Positions 42,101 through 51,356 are shown, counted from the first letter of the stretch. The stretch: 64,000 nucleotides of DNA from Oikopleura dioica (GCA_907165135.1 OU015567.1:13397001-13461000), one strand, 5' to 3'. Numbers and translations are program-made. Notes: generated by a model not told the origin, from the letters alone.

Positions 42101-44923
42101 GCCACTTCTAGCGCAGTCTCCGACTACCCTGACGTTCGACGCGGTTAATTCGACATTCGCCTCGCCGTTGGGACCTTTCTTCGAGACTCCGAAGAAACTC
42201 ATGTAGTTTGCAGCGGTCATGTGCTTCGGCAACCTTACCAGCACGCCCTCCGCCGCTTCTTGATCCAGTTTTTCTTCGATAGCTCGTGTTACGCTCTCTG
42301 GTAAGTTCTTCCCATAACCGATTGGTGCCGCTTTCGGGCTTCTGTCCGAATTACCCTCGTCAATTTTAGCATGTACTGTAAAGTCTCTGTCGGCAACGTG
42401 TCCGATCGTGCCTTCGAACAAAGGTGTGAACTCATCCAACAGCGCGTTCATCTCTTTCTTTTCGGAATCGTTCAAGACGTTTCCAAAAGGGTCAATTTGT
42501 ACATCTTTCCGTGAGTTTTTCTCCCTATTCTCCGCGTGAATTCGTTCGAGCTTTCTAGCCCAAGCGCGGTTCCCATCTGGGTCGTATGCCTTTGTTGGTT
42601 CCATGCCTGCGAACGAGCTTCGATCAAAAATATGGTCGTGCAAGGTAGGGTTCCGTTCCACCGATTCCATGAGCATTAAATCCTGGCTGTTTATAGGGGT
42701 TTTATTAGAATTCACCCAGACATCTCGTATATTCTTATTTCTGACCTCGACTATTAAGTCGTCGTCATTCCTGCCGCCTATCTTCACTTCAACTCTGTTT
42801 CGAACGAATCCATCAACGCCGAGGATGATCGTGTTGCCTTTGCCTGCGTAGACCCTGCAATTTTCAAATTCTAATTTTAGATTTTCATTGAACTCTATGT
42901 CGAAATCTGCAAGATAGTTCTCGAAATGCATCCTGCCGCCGCTTGCTACTTTAGCGCTTGCCGGGCTGCAATCTGTAAGTTTAACGTTTCGGCTGCATCT
43001 ATGCATTAAAATTTCCACGAAACTTTCTGGAACTACTGATATCGTGGCGCCAGAGTCTATTAAGACTTTATAGCTTTCTAACTCGTTCGATTTATTCGCA
43101 ATTTTAAAGTGGATGTCGAATCGACCTCTATTTGTAGTCGTTGCCGCTCTGCACTCATCTATTCTAGAAAAATTTGTTAATGAATTCTCTTCAGTGATCG
43201 CCTTACTGATGCCGCATGAAGAGTATTCGTCGACTACGTGAACTTCCTCCAGTGATTCTTCATCCGTCTCTTCTTCCATGTCGTTCCTAAGTAAGTCTTC
43301 CATCAGCGCTACGAGAACCGAGCTTTCTCCGTCGTCCTGGTCTAAAACAAATGCCCGGTAATCCTGGCCTTTTCCCCGCACTTTATGTGACCGGTCGAAC
43401 GCCTTTTTAAACGCATTCTTTGTCTGCCTAACTCTATTATTTCGGTTACCTTGGTTCCTCGGTCTTGGGAACAAATGGAAGCATTTCTTCGTGAGCTTCT
43501 CGTTCGCATACTTGAGTTCACTAGCGGTGAGGGTAAGGCTTGTTTTCGAGTAAACCTCCCCCGTTTTTGTGTCTACGATGAACTTACTGTTATTTAGGGC
43601 GAACTTTGAATCCAGCTTCTTGGTGCGGTTGGGCAACACGGCATTAACTTCCTCCTCGTCTGATCCGAAGACTGACGAAGTGCTGCTGAGATCCTCTAAG
43701 ACGTTTACTTTGTCGTACTTTTCTTTCTTCCGTGAAACCCTTTTCCATTCTGAATAAACCGATTCTAAAGCTTTCCCCATATCTCCACCGTCACTGATGT
43801 CAGCCGCCAAGCGGATGTGTTCCAGCATCACGTGGCCTTTGGCATTCGTGATTTTATCCATTTCATCAAACACTAAACGCTTATTGCATAAGAAGTCTCT
43901 TAGGCCTACCTCGGCGAAGTCTATGCCGGCTTTCTTCGCAAGCTTCTGTGTAATCTCATCGAGATTCTTCTTACCAATGAAGCTAATCGTAAAGAAAACT
44001 GCTAATGTATCCATGAACGGCGTCCATTTTTCTGAAGGTGATCCTTCCACATTATAATAAGCATTTAAACGAGTTGATGTGGTGTTTCCGAGTGTCGTCC
44101 CTTTAGGGAAACGTTCACTTCTTTCATGCCGGACTATAAACTCTGCCAGGCACGATTTTATGTTATCAAAACAATTCGAAGCCTTGGCGCCACTGAACTT
44201 GCCGAAACAGAAGCTGCGTAAGATCTCAATGTTTCGCACGAAGGTATTAACGCTCGTATCCTCGCAGTTTAGTTCCAATTGGCACCGTAAGTATTCCCGC
44301 AAATTGACTTGTTCCCCGTCACACACCCCCTTGCGGCTGTTCGGCTCAACCGCCACGAGTATTATCTTTCCAACGCATCTTACGACATCTCTCATGTGTT
44401 CAGTTGGTGTTTTATTTCCATCCGTTGCTGGCTTGAACACGTTCGAGAAGTCCGACACGGCGAGATATGGAAAAAATGTTCCCATGAACCATTCTTTCTG
44501 CTTTTGCACGGTAAAATCCTTCTCATCGTAGTGTTTGCTTTTTACAAACCCTTTTTTATCGTCACTAACTTTTATATTCTCTAAGCAATCCAGCCCGACA
44601 TATCTTCCTTCCTTTTGGAACGATTCAAACTCTTCCAGATTTATCGGGATGCCAAGGTCTCCCGACCAATTTGGCCCCGTGACTGAGTCAGAAACTCCCC
44701 AGAGCAGCGGTACTTTATCTTCGTGTCCTAGCATCGGGGACTTTGGGAGCTGTTTTCTTACGGTCTCATTTAGATGGAGGGTCAACTCCCTGTACCAGTC
44801 TTTGGCCTTTCTCGCCCTTGTGTGTCCATCTGAATCCACAAAGGCGAGGCGAGGGATTTTGCTGTCCCCCGCACAAAACCCGAAGGGTTTTACATCTTCG
44901 AAGATGCGCGACGAGAAGCTCAT
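39137..44923 (-). CDS. Fused Gag-Pol polyprotein, Ty3/Gypsy type
   Basis: One intact 1928-codon frame. Residues about 1-480 are Gag-like (capsid helices, no CCHC zinc knuckle, a basic region near 500-540 instead). The protease motif LIDSGATISVV lies near residue 620. Reverse transcriptase spans about 890-1150, with VQVDISSMFHCF, LPMGWVSSP and YMDDFLIVAG near 1035. RNase H has VVDSSNLGSGGYLY (about 1194), SCQLELHGIL (about 1236) and IITDSLSV (about 1261). Integrase has a zinc-type region (FHRGNCGTITRL, CLSC) near 1500, then LLADV, VIMDGSSVNKS and APLDSRIAKL. Two integrase features are off: the second zinc His is not where expected, and the usual final Glu appears to be Asp. Gag and Pol share one frame, so no frameshift is needed. 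The C-terminal tail (GDFVLIEGNYDKN) is SH3-like. Confidence 0.93.
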   Translation of the reverse strand: MSFSSRIFEDVKPFGFCAGDSKIPRLAFVDSDGHTRARKAKDWYRELTLHLNETVRKQLPKSPMLGHEDKVPLLWGVSDSVTGPNWSGDLGIPINLEEFESFQKEGRYVGLDCLENIKVSDDKKGFVKSKHYDEKDFTVQKQKEWFMGTFFPYLAVSDFSNVFKPATDGNKTPTEHMRDVVRCVGKIILVAVEPNSRKGVCDGEQVNLREYLRCQLELNCEDTSVNTFVRNIEILRSFCFGKFSGAKASNCFDNIKSCLAEFIVRHERSERFPKGTTLGNTTSTRLNAYYNVEGSPSEKWTPFMDTLAVFFTISFIGKKNLDEITQKLAKKAGIDFAEVGLRDFLCNKRLVFDEMDKITNAKGHVMLEHIRLAADISDGGDMGKALESVYSEWKRVSRKKEKYDKVNVLEDLSSTSSVFGSDEEEVNAVLPNRTKKLDSKFALNNSKFIVDTKTGEVYSKTSLTLTASELKYANEKLTKKCFHLFPRPRNQGNRNNRVRQTKNAFKKAFDRSHKVRGKGQDYRAFVLDQDDGESSVLVALMEDLLRNDMEEETDEESLEEVHVVDEYSSCGISKAITEENSLTNFSRIDECRAATTTNRGRFDIHFKIANKSNELESYKVLIDSGATISVVPESFVEILMHRCSRNVKLTDCSPASAKVASGGRMHFENYLADFDIEFNENLKLEFENCRVYAGKGNTIILGVDGFVRNRVEVKIGGRNDDDLIVEVRNKNIRDVWVNSNKTPINSQDLMLMESVERNPTLHDHIFDRSSFAGMEPTKAYDPDGNRAWARKLERIHAENREKNSRKDVQIDPFGNVLNDSEKKEMNALLDEFTPLFEGTIGHVADRDFTVHAKIDEGNSDRSPKAAPIGYGKNLPESVTRAIEEKLDQEAAEGVLVRLPKHMTAANYMSFFGVSKKGPNGEANVELTASNVRVVGDCARSGINDKTEHVARQTDSIERILQLSAPFTRKGYVVQVDISSMFHCFDIEEELWKHFVILHPKVGELAYRRLPMGWVSSPVLAREMITRIMYDHLEYTSIYMDDFLIVAGNFEELKDRLRKVFKTLMYRNLRLKGSKCVIASKEIVLLGRKVKNGQICPSNHVLKKALAENPDTIRTVKQLKRYIGIINYLSIGLPRRTELMWKLNEAASGQKKLSDAVAWTVELKECYNKLARAINDQMISLYPIEKDLDTYLVVDSSNLGSGGYLYQKKGDKTQIVKLWSRKRGDAQLKTQWSSCQLELHGILSATLAFCWEIDFVDKPVVIITDSLSVKKLFDRARMGKELSLDKRINDQIVKLLNFDVEVVYEKGESTQIDLADFISRTDYLLKDCDNNCAICSSSDSLNCLFEEGLDISSFVSIPAVDFERFEEVFALEDELAFRALQGSLKTRLVSSWKRRAAEVDAIVTRSKVKRDVRKSQKSRKTEQDFEKEILAFDGVGFLRDRHLIRRIQDGDPILSRVIESKSPKGKMPGPKDRRAESLRGSTTLDSDGEPKILRKRKIMVGTRICNPIVIPEALGPAVAKAFHRGNCGTITRLKNLMKSEVWFPKLDAIAANVVNNCLSCTYQRNRKKIVTEELEYDDLDAKHVGEVLLADVITRNAHRNHDESTMKFYIVSCILSGYSRIYNVKNSENNSVKGSEIMLKAINDFDRGLRLNGKVKVIMDGSSVNKSIRNREFWKDLNVEFVLPSKPSTSKNYLAPLDSRIAKLSPTLQAEIWNKRSPNIMELTVADSVNRTVSAHGYSPMEVWTDRRTSDGKSINVDLAKIREFVSKARNRSRNAETRLKTPGRIRDPLVLKPFEKGDKYGGEVVSPIKLGDFVLIEGNYDKNKRHPWFKITKTAEIPNGIDWMSGQIGTKRMGLENIKHYTWCFKSIKAVVDGDNRNEDDMNEYTKAMLVFLNEVEELSMVEHLKPRSTVTDKKIWPYGKNMPDPYV

Positions 44924-44998
44924 CGCATATGCTCAGGAAAACGTCCTAGCAGACGAGGTTCAGTACGCAGGGGGAAGTAAGGTTCGTGCCGCTCAGTA

Positions 44999-45016
44999 AC
45001 TGAGCTTCAGTCACCA
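44999..45016 (-). other. Primer-binding site
   Basis: Directly beside the 5' LTR the minus strand reads TGGTGACTGAAGCTCAGT. The TGG start pairs with the CCA end of a tRNA. I cannot tell which tRNA. Confidence 0.8.
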
Positions 45017-45394
45017 CGTTGAACTTTCCCTGCTATAGATACAGAAACTCGAGATTCGGTCCGGGTTTCCCCGTTTATTATGCGTGCACAGTTTCCAAGG
45101 GTACAGTCGAGCGGTCCAAGCGGTCTTCTGCGGATGGATTGGCTAACGGGCGGTACTGAACCTAAAGTTCCGTTAGTACTGGTCGGGACAGTTCTCTTTA
45201 ATCAAGGTCGGGCCTAGCCTCAGGATTCCTGAGCTCCTACCTCGCCGGATCTCGGTGCGAGTCTGGCGAATCCAAACTGCACCTGGTCAGCGCGATAGTG
45301 GCCTTTCCTAAGGGCGAGTCGCCGACTCCCCTATTACTCGTCAAGGGACCGCTGTCCTTGGCAGCTGTCTCCGAGACTGGGTATCACCCTTAAC
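45017..45394 (-). repeat. 5' LTR of the retroelement
   Basis: Same 378 bp as 31487-31864 with no difference that I can see by reading. It would carry the promoter for Gag-Pol on the minus strand. Confidence 0.92.
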
Positions 45395-45528
45395 GTTCAA
45401 CAATCAACGGTTAATCGAGAACTAGAAAACTATTCAAACTAAACACTTCTAATTGTTAAATTCGTGTGTCTAAAATTGGAGTCTTCTTGAAACATAGTTT
45501 TGGACAACCAAAAATAAGTTTTCTCGTT

Positions 45529-46594
45529 CATGTACTCAACCTGGACCCGCTACAATGCCTTCATAGAACTGGCTATTGGAGAATCTAATGTGCTCAAAGA
45601 AATCGTCAAATTTCTTGCCAAAGAACTACCTAAGGTCGGTCATTCTTGCATTTGAGTCAGAACATGGTGAATAATGAACAAAGCCACTTTTGGTTGAGCT
45701 AGGGCTCACGCAAACGGCCAAGGATAATGAAAATGCCGATTATATCAATGAGAACTTAATTTACTTTTCAATATTAATTATCGTCATGACGCAAATAAAA
45801 ATGGCCAAAAAGAATACACTCTTCCGCGGACGCGTTACAAATCCATCAACAAATGATCAAATGTAAATTGCCTTTTTTTCATCGCAACTTATATTTTAGC
45901 CTATCCCTCGAGCCTTGTAACTTGACAAAAGACGAGGACTGGGTTTGGCTGAGACTGAACCGACCTGAACTGCTTCAAGAAGGGGCCGCACGTGGCAGTG
46001 AAAAATTAGCGAAGACAGGTCGAAAATTAGAAATTTCGCAGGTCGAGTCAAGCGATGTTTCCAATATTCTGGCGATGATCCAGGAGTTGGCGATTTACGA
46101 AGATATGCTCGACCAATGTAAAATGACGAAAGAGTGGCTGGATGAGGATTTTTCCGCTGGGCCTAAGTTTGGCAAGTTTGATGGGAATCTGTGCGTTGCT
46201 ACGATCGCCAAGTTGGACGGGCAAGTAGTTGGATACACCGTCAGCATCGGTCAGTTTCTAACAAGTTCGCTGAGGTTCAACTTGTTTCAGACTTTTTCAC
46301 GACTTCGCATGGGAAAGAAACCTATCTCGAAGATTTATACGTCAAAGAAGCGTTCCGCGGACAGGGAATTGGTTCGATTCTGTTAAATTCAGTTTCCGAA
46401 TCTTCACAGTCTCGAGGAGCGGCGGGGGTGTACTGGGTTTGTTTAGGTAATCGAATTTGCTATCTAGGCGTTTTAGGTTCTTTTTAGCCTGGAATAAAAA
46501 ATCGCTGTGCTTTTACGAGAAAATGGGCGCCAACCCTCTCGACGTTACATTTTTCCGATTCGAGCCAGAGATTCAAAAATGGATGCTTGAATGA
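45529..46594 (+). CDS. GNAT acetyltransferase, spermidine/spermine N1-acetyltransferase-like
   Basis: The GNAT core is clear: ILAMIQELAIYEDMLDQ, TKEWLDEDF, ATIAKLDGQVVGYTVSIG, YLEDLYVKEAFRGQGIG (acetyl-CoA motif RGQGIG), and WNKKSLCFYEKMGANPLDVT near the end, followed by WMLE stop at 46594. This order matches SAT1/SAT2 (diamine or thialysine acetyltransferases), cytosolic enzymes that acetylate polyamines. Exons of the core are about 45898-46229, 46291-46451 and 46491-46594. An extra N-terminal part (from ATG 45529, exons 45529-45632 and about 45697-45861) joins through a 36-bp intron in phase, giving about 120 residues not present in SAT1. The start near 45529 is inferred. The left end lies only about 130 bp from the retroelement. 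Confidence 0.82.
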
Positions 46595-46720
46595 ACTGCT
46601 GTTGAATAAATTAGATTTATTGAATTTTGATATGCAGGCTAGAAAAAGAACTGACTTTGATTCCACATATCTGGATCAAGGGCAGCGTCGATTGTGTCTC
46701 CCGATAGATCTAAAGAGTCT

Positions 46721-47626
46721 TTAGGAAATTGACTCGAATATAAATCTAATACCGTCAGATCTTCTTTCGCGTTTCCATTTCATACGTCGATTTTGAAACC
46801 ATATTTTCACCTAAATATTTAAATAAGAGTTTATAAGTTTACTCATGAATAAAGAAGTTTGAACTCATCTAATAATGCACAATTTGACGTACCTGCCGAT
46901 CTGTTAGATTAACCAAATTAGCAAGCTCTTGTCTGCGATCTCGAGATAGCTAAAATACTGTTGCTTTGATGAGTTCAGAAGGAGTGCATACATATTGATT
47001 GAAGCGAAATTCCTTCTCGAGCTCAAGAAGTTGGTTCCTTGAATATGGCACGCGTTTTTTTCGCTGCGCAGTTGATTTGAGCCAGCTTTTGGTTGGGTCT
47101 TCCTTGTCTTCAGTCTCGTCCTAAAATTAACATTCACTTGTTATCACTGAATTAAAACTACCTCTTTTGTCGACTTTTCTTCTTCTTTTTTGTCCTCGTT
47201 TCCCTCGTCATCCTTTTTTGAAGTCTTCTCCGTCGTCTGCTTTTTTCTTTGTCTGCTTCGTTCGCCCTTCTTTGCAATTGTATTCGTATATCTCGCAACA
47301 TCAGGCCGCAGTCGAAAAATCCCTGGACCATACGTACCGGGGTACTGCTTTTGGTATTCATTAGATTACTATCCTCTTTTTGTACGTACTGGATAAGGCC
47401 AATTTGAGTAGAAAGATGACTGCATAAGAGGATTTGGCGCTTGCAATGATGAATTCAGAGGCGGCAGAGTTGAACGAAAAGGAAAAGGCTTTAAATATTA
47501 TTATCTTGGAAGTCAGAAGGGGAAATTTACCTGTATAACATTTCCAGAATAGAAAGCATTTGATTTCGGCGCGTGACTATAATTAGTCTGCTCCGGCAGG
47601 TGCTCCTTGGCAAGTAGGTTCTCCAT
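46721..47626 (-). CDS. Homeobox gene, posterior Hox type
   Basis: Six exons in phase: 47531-47626, 47390-47488, 47162-47347, 46992-47120, 46893-46949 and 46721-46810 (218 residues). The N-terminus is Pro/Tyr/Ser-rich (SNWPYP, QYPGTYGPG), followed by a long Lys/Glu-rich linker. The homeodomain is split over three exons: RKKRVPYSRNQLLELEKEF, then LSRDRRQELANLVNLTDRQ, then VKIWFQNRRMKWKRERR near the C-terminus. The RKKRxPY start and NLTDRQVKIWFQNRRM place it in the posterior (Hox9-13) group. All recognition-helix residues are intact, so it should bind TAAT- or TTAT-like sites in the nucleus. No other Hox gene lies within the window, which fits the broken-up Hox set of Oikopleura. Assignment to a single paralogue group is not possible by eye. 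Confidence 0.92.
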
Positions 47627-48318
47627 AAACGGAGATTACACGATAACAATAAAAAACAATAAAAAGCAATCAATTTTTAATTGACTTTTATCTCTTTGCA
47701 ATAAAGAATTGTGGAGTGCAAATGGGCCAACTTCCCTCAATGCAACGGAAGATTCGCACGTTTTACGACTCCGAATCCTTTTTAGCGCCTCGAAAAAAAA
47801 GGTTGCGGATTAGGAGTACTGTAATTTCAATATCAAAAGGAAAGCCGCGCAGTTGGTTATCAAGGGCATTTCAGAAATTCATCCAAGGTTTTGTACAGCT
47901 CAATTTTTTATAAGATTTAACTTATGATCATGATGATCAGATCATCTTGAATTGGCTAGATAATTGATACAAAAGCCGTCATTACTCATATAAAATGTGA
48001 TTTTTACCGTCAGTCTATTGATTAGCCAGACATAACTGATATATACCACGTGATAAAGGGCCGAATAAATATCTGCCAATTCCGGTCGAGGTGAAGAACG
48101 ACTGTTTTCCGCTCTTGACACGAGAGAAATAACTCACTTCTCCCAGATTCATAGAGACGAAAGAATAGTCGTTGTCACTTTTCAAGACACGAAATCTTCG
48201 CGCTTATTTCTCATGCCTAGTGCAAAACTGTTTCAATAGTTAAACCCAGTCAATGAAATTTTGCATTGATTTATTGAAGGAAAGAATGATTCTACAGGTT
48301 TTCAGAAGTTTTCAGAGG
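47627..48318. other. Intergenic DNA upstream of the homeobox gene
   Basis: Probably the promoter region of the homeobox gene and the 3' flank of the Thr-rich gene. A short plus-strand open frame at 47716-47912 (basic, no domain) is not convincing. Confidence 0.3.
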
Positions 48319-49248
48319 TTATTTACCAAGACGACTTCTTGGCATTTCCGACTGGCTCATTGTCGCTCGAGTTGTGCGTTTTGGTTTTTGAGTTGTTTCT
48401 TCGGGACCATCCACTTGTTTCAAACTCTCTAAAAATTCGAAGTAATCTTCGCTTGAAATTTTTCGGATGATTTTGGTATCCAGCGCGTGGTATTTTTTCG
48501 GAAAGATTTGAATCTTGATGATGGAGTTGTGCTCTGGCGTCATTGAGGCACGAAGAATAAGATGATCATCTTCGTTGAGGAAGGCCTCCTTCTTCTTCTT
48601 GAAAATTTTACGAGACAGTCGATTGTGGTTGTGATAGAGCATGTAGCCAGGTCCTGTTGCAAGACTGTCGACATCTCGAGGACACAGGTTCTTTTCTCCT
48701 GTTTTCTTGCAGAGCATGGTTGCCAGAACGTTACTGTAAAAGTTGAAATTGTACGGAAGATCGAACATAATGTCCAAATAAGAGAGGTCGTTCTTAGAGC
48801 AAACAGTTAGATCGACATCATTGGAGGTAGCTTCGCAAGGGTCGAAGAAATACTTGAGCTGAATCTGGGCGCCATAGAGACCCCATTTTTTCTTTGCCGA
48901 AATGAATGACGCGCTACCTGGATTGAGATTTCCGGAATCAGATGTAAGACGACCGGACACGCGGAAGTGGCCGAGATTGTGGATAGTCCAGTGAGAGTAA
49001 TTTTCGAGGGAAATCGCGGCCGATACTCTCGTTGAGCGATCCAAGAATGAAGAGAACTTCTTCTTTGGCACATCAAGGGCTGAGAAGAGGGAGTCCAAGC
49101 TAACGGGAGTCGCAGTTGTGGTCGTTGTAGTGGTAGTTGTCGTAGTAGCCGTCGATGTCGTTGTAGTAGAGGTCGTGTTCTCGACCTCCTTCCTGTCCTT
49201 TATCACGGCAACTGCGAAGTGGAGAAGAATAATTTTGAAGAAAACCAT
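48319..49248 (-). CDS. Secreted protein with Thr-rich N-terminal stretch
   Basis: One uninterrupted 309-residue frame. A signal peptide (MVFFKIILLHFAVAV) is followed by a mucin-like run of about 25 Thr with few other residues, then a globular part of about 220 residues (SAAISLENYSHWTIHNLGHF, ISAKKKWGLYGAQIQLKYFF, YLDIMFDLPYNFNFYSNVL), and a short Thr/Arg tail. Two Cys pairs are visible. The layout suggests a secreted mucin-linked protein with a beta-rich domain. The family is not recognised. It is divergent from the Thr-rich gene at 49690, with about 440 bp between, so the two may share control elements. The lack of introns in 930 bp is unusual for this window. Confidence 0.8.
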   Translation of the reverse strand: MVFFKIILLHFAVAVIKDRKEVENTTSTTTTSTATTTTTTTTTTTATPVSLDSLFSALDVPKKKFSSFLDRSTRVSAAISLENYSHWTIHNLGHFRVSGRLTSDSGNLNPGSASFISAKKKWGLYGAQIQLKYFFDPCEATSNDVDLTVCSKNDLSYLDIMFDLPYNFNFYSNVLATMLCKKTGEKNLCPRDVDSLATGPGYMLYHNHNRLSRKIFKKKKEAFLNEDDHLILRASMTPEHNSIIKIQIFPKKYHALDTKIIRKISSEDYFEFLESLKQVDGPEETTQKPKRTTRATMSQSEMPRSRLGK

Positions 49249-49689
49249 TTTCTGTTTATATTTTTGTTCTGGTGAGAAGAAGTGCAGCTCGACTTTTATA
49301 CGGTAAAAACAGGTGCGAAGGTGTTATCAACTGAATCTAAGGTACCTTAAATGCAGGTGTCCATCGCACGATCGAAATCTAATAGTCGATATGAGAAAAA
49401 ATATTAAAAGCGCTATTTTCAATGGAAAATAGTTTGATTTTTGTGACGCAAGCTATTAAATCTCAAGCTTTAACGATGTGCGTAATTTTGCCCCCTATAT
49501 AAAGAAGTTTCCGTTTTTAGAAAAATCACTTTTCTTTTCTCTCAGAAATGAAAATACGACAAGATAGAGTTTCTGGCGCCTTCTGATATTCTTTTTCAAG
49601 AAGAGAACGCGTTAGAGATATTTGTTCTGGAAAAATATTACTAAAAAATTTGACAATATAATATTGTCAATATTAAACGTTTCTGAATT
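49249..49689. promoter_or_regulatory. Intergenic region between two divergent Thr-rich genes
   Basis: AT-rich DNA with a possible TATA-like stretch (CCTATATAAAG, 49494-49504) facing right. The position between divergent genes suggests shared control. It may also hold the first exon of the plus-strand gene. Confidence 0.35.
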
Positions 49690-50759
49690 AAGCTTTCACA
49701 ACTACAACGACGACGACAACAACAGAAGCTACTACAACCAAAACGACAACAACTTCGCCAACTACAACAACGACGAGTACAACAACAACTACAACAACAA
49801 CAGAAGCTACCACAACTTCCACATCAAAAACGACAACAACGACACAAGCGACAAGTACAACGACTACGACAACGGAGGCTACAACAACTACGACGACAAC
49901 AACAACAACGACAACAACCTCGTCCTCTTCCCCAACATGTCCGCCCCTGACTTCTAGCTTCGGATTAACAAACGGTTCTTGGAGCTGTGATGGAAATGAA
50001 GAAGATGACAACTGTCGATGGATTTGCGACTATGGAATCCCCACTGGAGCTCGTTCAAAATGCCTCGCTGAAAAAACAGGCGACTGGAAAGCTCCGAGCG
50101 ATAAAGTAAAGGCTAAAGCTGACTGCTCGCTCTGTGAAGAAGTTGGACCCGATTTGACACCTACCGATGGAAGTAAGTAACATCGCTAGATAATTTTTAA
50201 ATTAGTTCATTAGCTTGGACCTGTCAAAACAAGAAGGCAAAACGAATTTGCCAGTTAAACTGCCCAGACCGAAAACGAGCTGTTTTCGCAGAGTGCATCG
50301 TTGCTAAGAACCAAGCATTCGCGATCAACACGAAGATTTCGCAAGAAGAAAATACATGCGAGCCGGTGGTCGGACCTTGTGACGTCTCCCTTGTCACGGT
50401 AATTCATGCGCTCAATCGTAATTGAATCTTGGTTTTGTATACGTAATTATACCAATTCAAGTTTTATTGCTCTATCGTTTCCTAGCACAGCGTGGTTATT
50501 AGTTAACTCTAGCCATCAATCAAATGCGGAAAATTATTTATCTCAGGAAAACGCACCCGACAACGCTAAATGGAATGGCATCGACTTCTCGGCTGCATTT
50601 GACTTCTCGCAGACAAGCTCTGATCCAAAGATCGTTCTTTGGGGAAGACGAAAGTGCAACTCTGGCGACGGCTTCCACCCCAAGACTCAAATCATGTGCA
50701 AAATTACTAAAAAGGGAGCAAAATGGATTTTCAAGGGCAACGCGCAGAAAAACTGTTGA
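49690..50759 (+). CDS. Thr-rich (mucin-like) cysteine-module protein, 5' end unresolved
   Basis: The first exon seen (49690-50170) encodes about 75 residues of nearly pure Thr with Glu-Ala, Lys and Ser breaks, then a cysteine module (TCPPLTSSFGLTNGSWSC, CRWICDYGIPTGARSKC). A 46-bp intron leads to a second module (TWTCQNKKAKRICQLNC, 50217-50398). An intron of about 150 bp leads to a last exon (50549-50759) with IVLWGRRKCNSGDGF and a C-terminal Cys. The cysteine pattern resembles sushi/CCP-type modules. Thr-rich stretches would be O-glycosylated. A secreted house or mucus component is a fair guess in a larvacean. No signal-peptide exon was found upstream. Similar organisation to the gene at 20640-21620. 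Confidence 0.68.
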
Positions 50760-51356
50760 AACGACTGATCGATTCTATTTCTCAATAAACAAATTATTCT
50801 TTATGAATGTCTTCTGCTTTAATTTTATTTGACCTCATCTCATGGAAATTCGTGGCCGCCTATAATTATGAGTTCGAGTTCGTAAAAAGGCCTTCAGAAC
50901 AGATTATACTCATCTCTTTGGCCTCGTAAAAAAACTCACCAGTCAGAGTTTGTTTCCTTTGTCCTACGAAAAGAAAGACTTTTCCCATTCCTACTTATGT
51001 GTATTTTAAGATAACTTCAGTAGGCTTCATGCTTGAGAGATTATTAATTTAATCTCAAGAACTCCCCGCTGTTCAAAGCGATTGAATAAAATAATTGATA
51101 TTTTTGCCGAAATGAAATCAGCGATGGTCAATACGTTTTATTGAGAAGTTTTCTTCTGGTTTTGCGTAAAACCAAACAACACAATTTTCACAAGTTTGCC
51201 GGGCGAATCGCCGCATAAACACACCGAGAGATAATAGAAGAAGACGAAAGAGAATCTCGTTACGAGATTAACAACGATATCATTAAAGACTCTCAGGGCC
51301 CCTGAGGTTCAAGGAGACGTTTGCTGAATTCATTTTCATCTGAAATTTGTGAGGAA
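50760..51356. other. Intergenic DNA
   Basis: No gene recognised. Probably contains the promoter of the exchanger gene starting at 51357. Confidence 0.3.

Larger units (their letters stand above)
31487..45394 (-). mobile_element. Complete 13.9 kb LTR retroelement with accessory genes (Ty3/Gypsy type)
   Basis: Two 378-bp LTRs bound the element (31487-31864 and 45017-45394) and look identical base for base. Both flanks carry GTTC (31483-31486 and 45395-45398) as a 4-bp target duplication. The element runs on the minus strand: 5' LTR at right, a TGG-starting primer-binding site directly beside it, Gag-Pol (44923-39137), about 7 kb of accessory genes on both strands, then a purine tract (AAAGAAGGGGG) directly beside the 3' LTR. 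Typical Ty3/Gypsy elements are 5-8 kb, so this one is unusually large. Oikopleura is known to carry Ty3/Gypsy 'Tor' elements, some with env-like genes. Membership in that group is an inference. All parts lie inside one pair of LTRs with one target duplication, so the accessory genes are part of the element unless a later nested insertion is hidden. Confidence 0.93.

Noticed and set aside
39137-44923. BEL/Pao assignment of the retroelement
   Set aside because: The YMDDF motif, the RT-RNase H tether region and the integrase order after RNase H fit Ty3/Gypsy better. The SH3-like C-terminal tail alone is not enough.
42603-44999. Several plus-strand open frames of 80-150 codons opposite the Gag-Pol gene
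   Set aside because: They are antisense shadows of the long intact polyprotein frame, with no splice sites or domain patterns of their own. Genes A-C, in contrast, lie outside the Gag-Pol coding region.
49688-50011. A minus-strand frame rich in Val (and similarly 49118-49306 on the plus strand)
   Set aside because: Poly-Val is the reverse reading of the Thr-rich ACN repeat tracts of the real genes.
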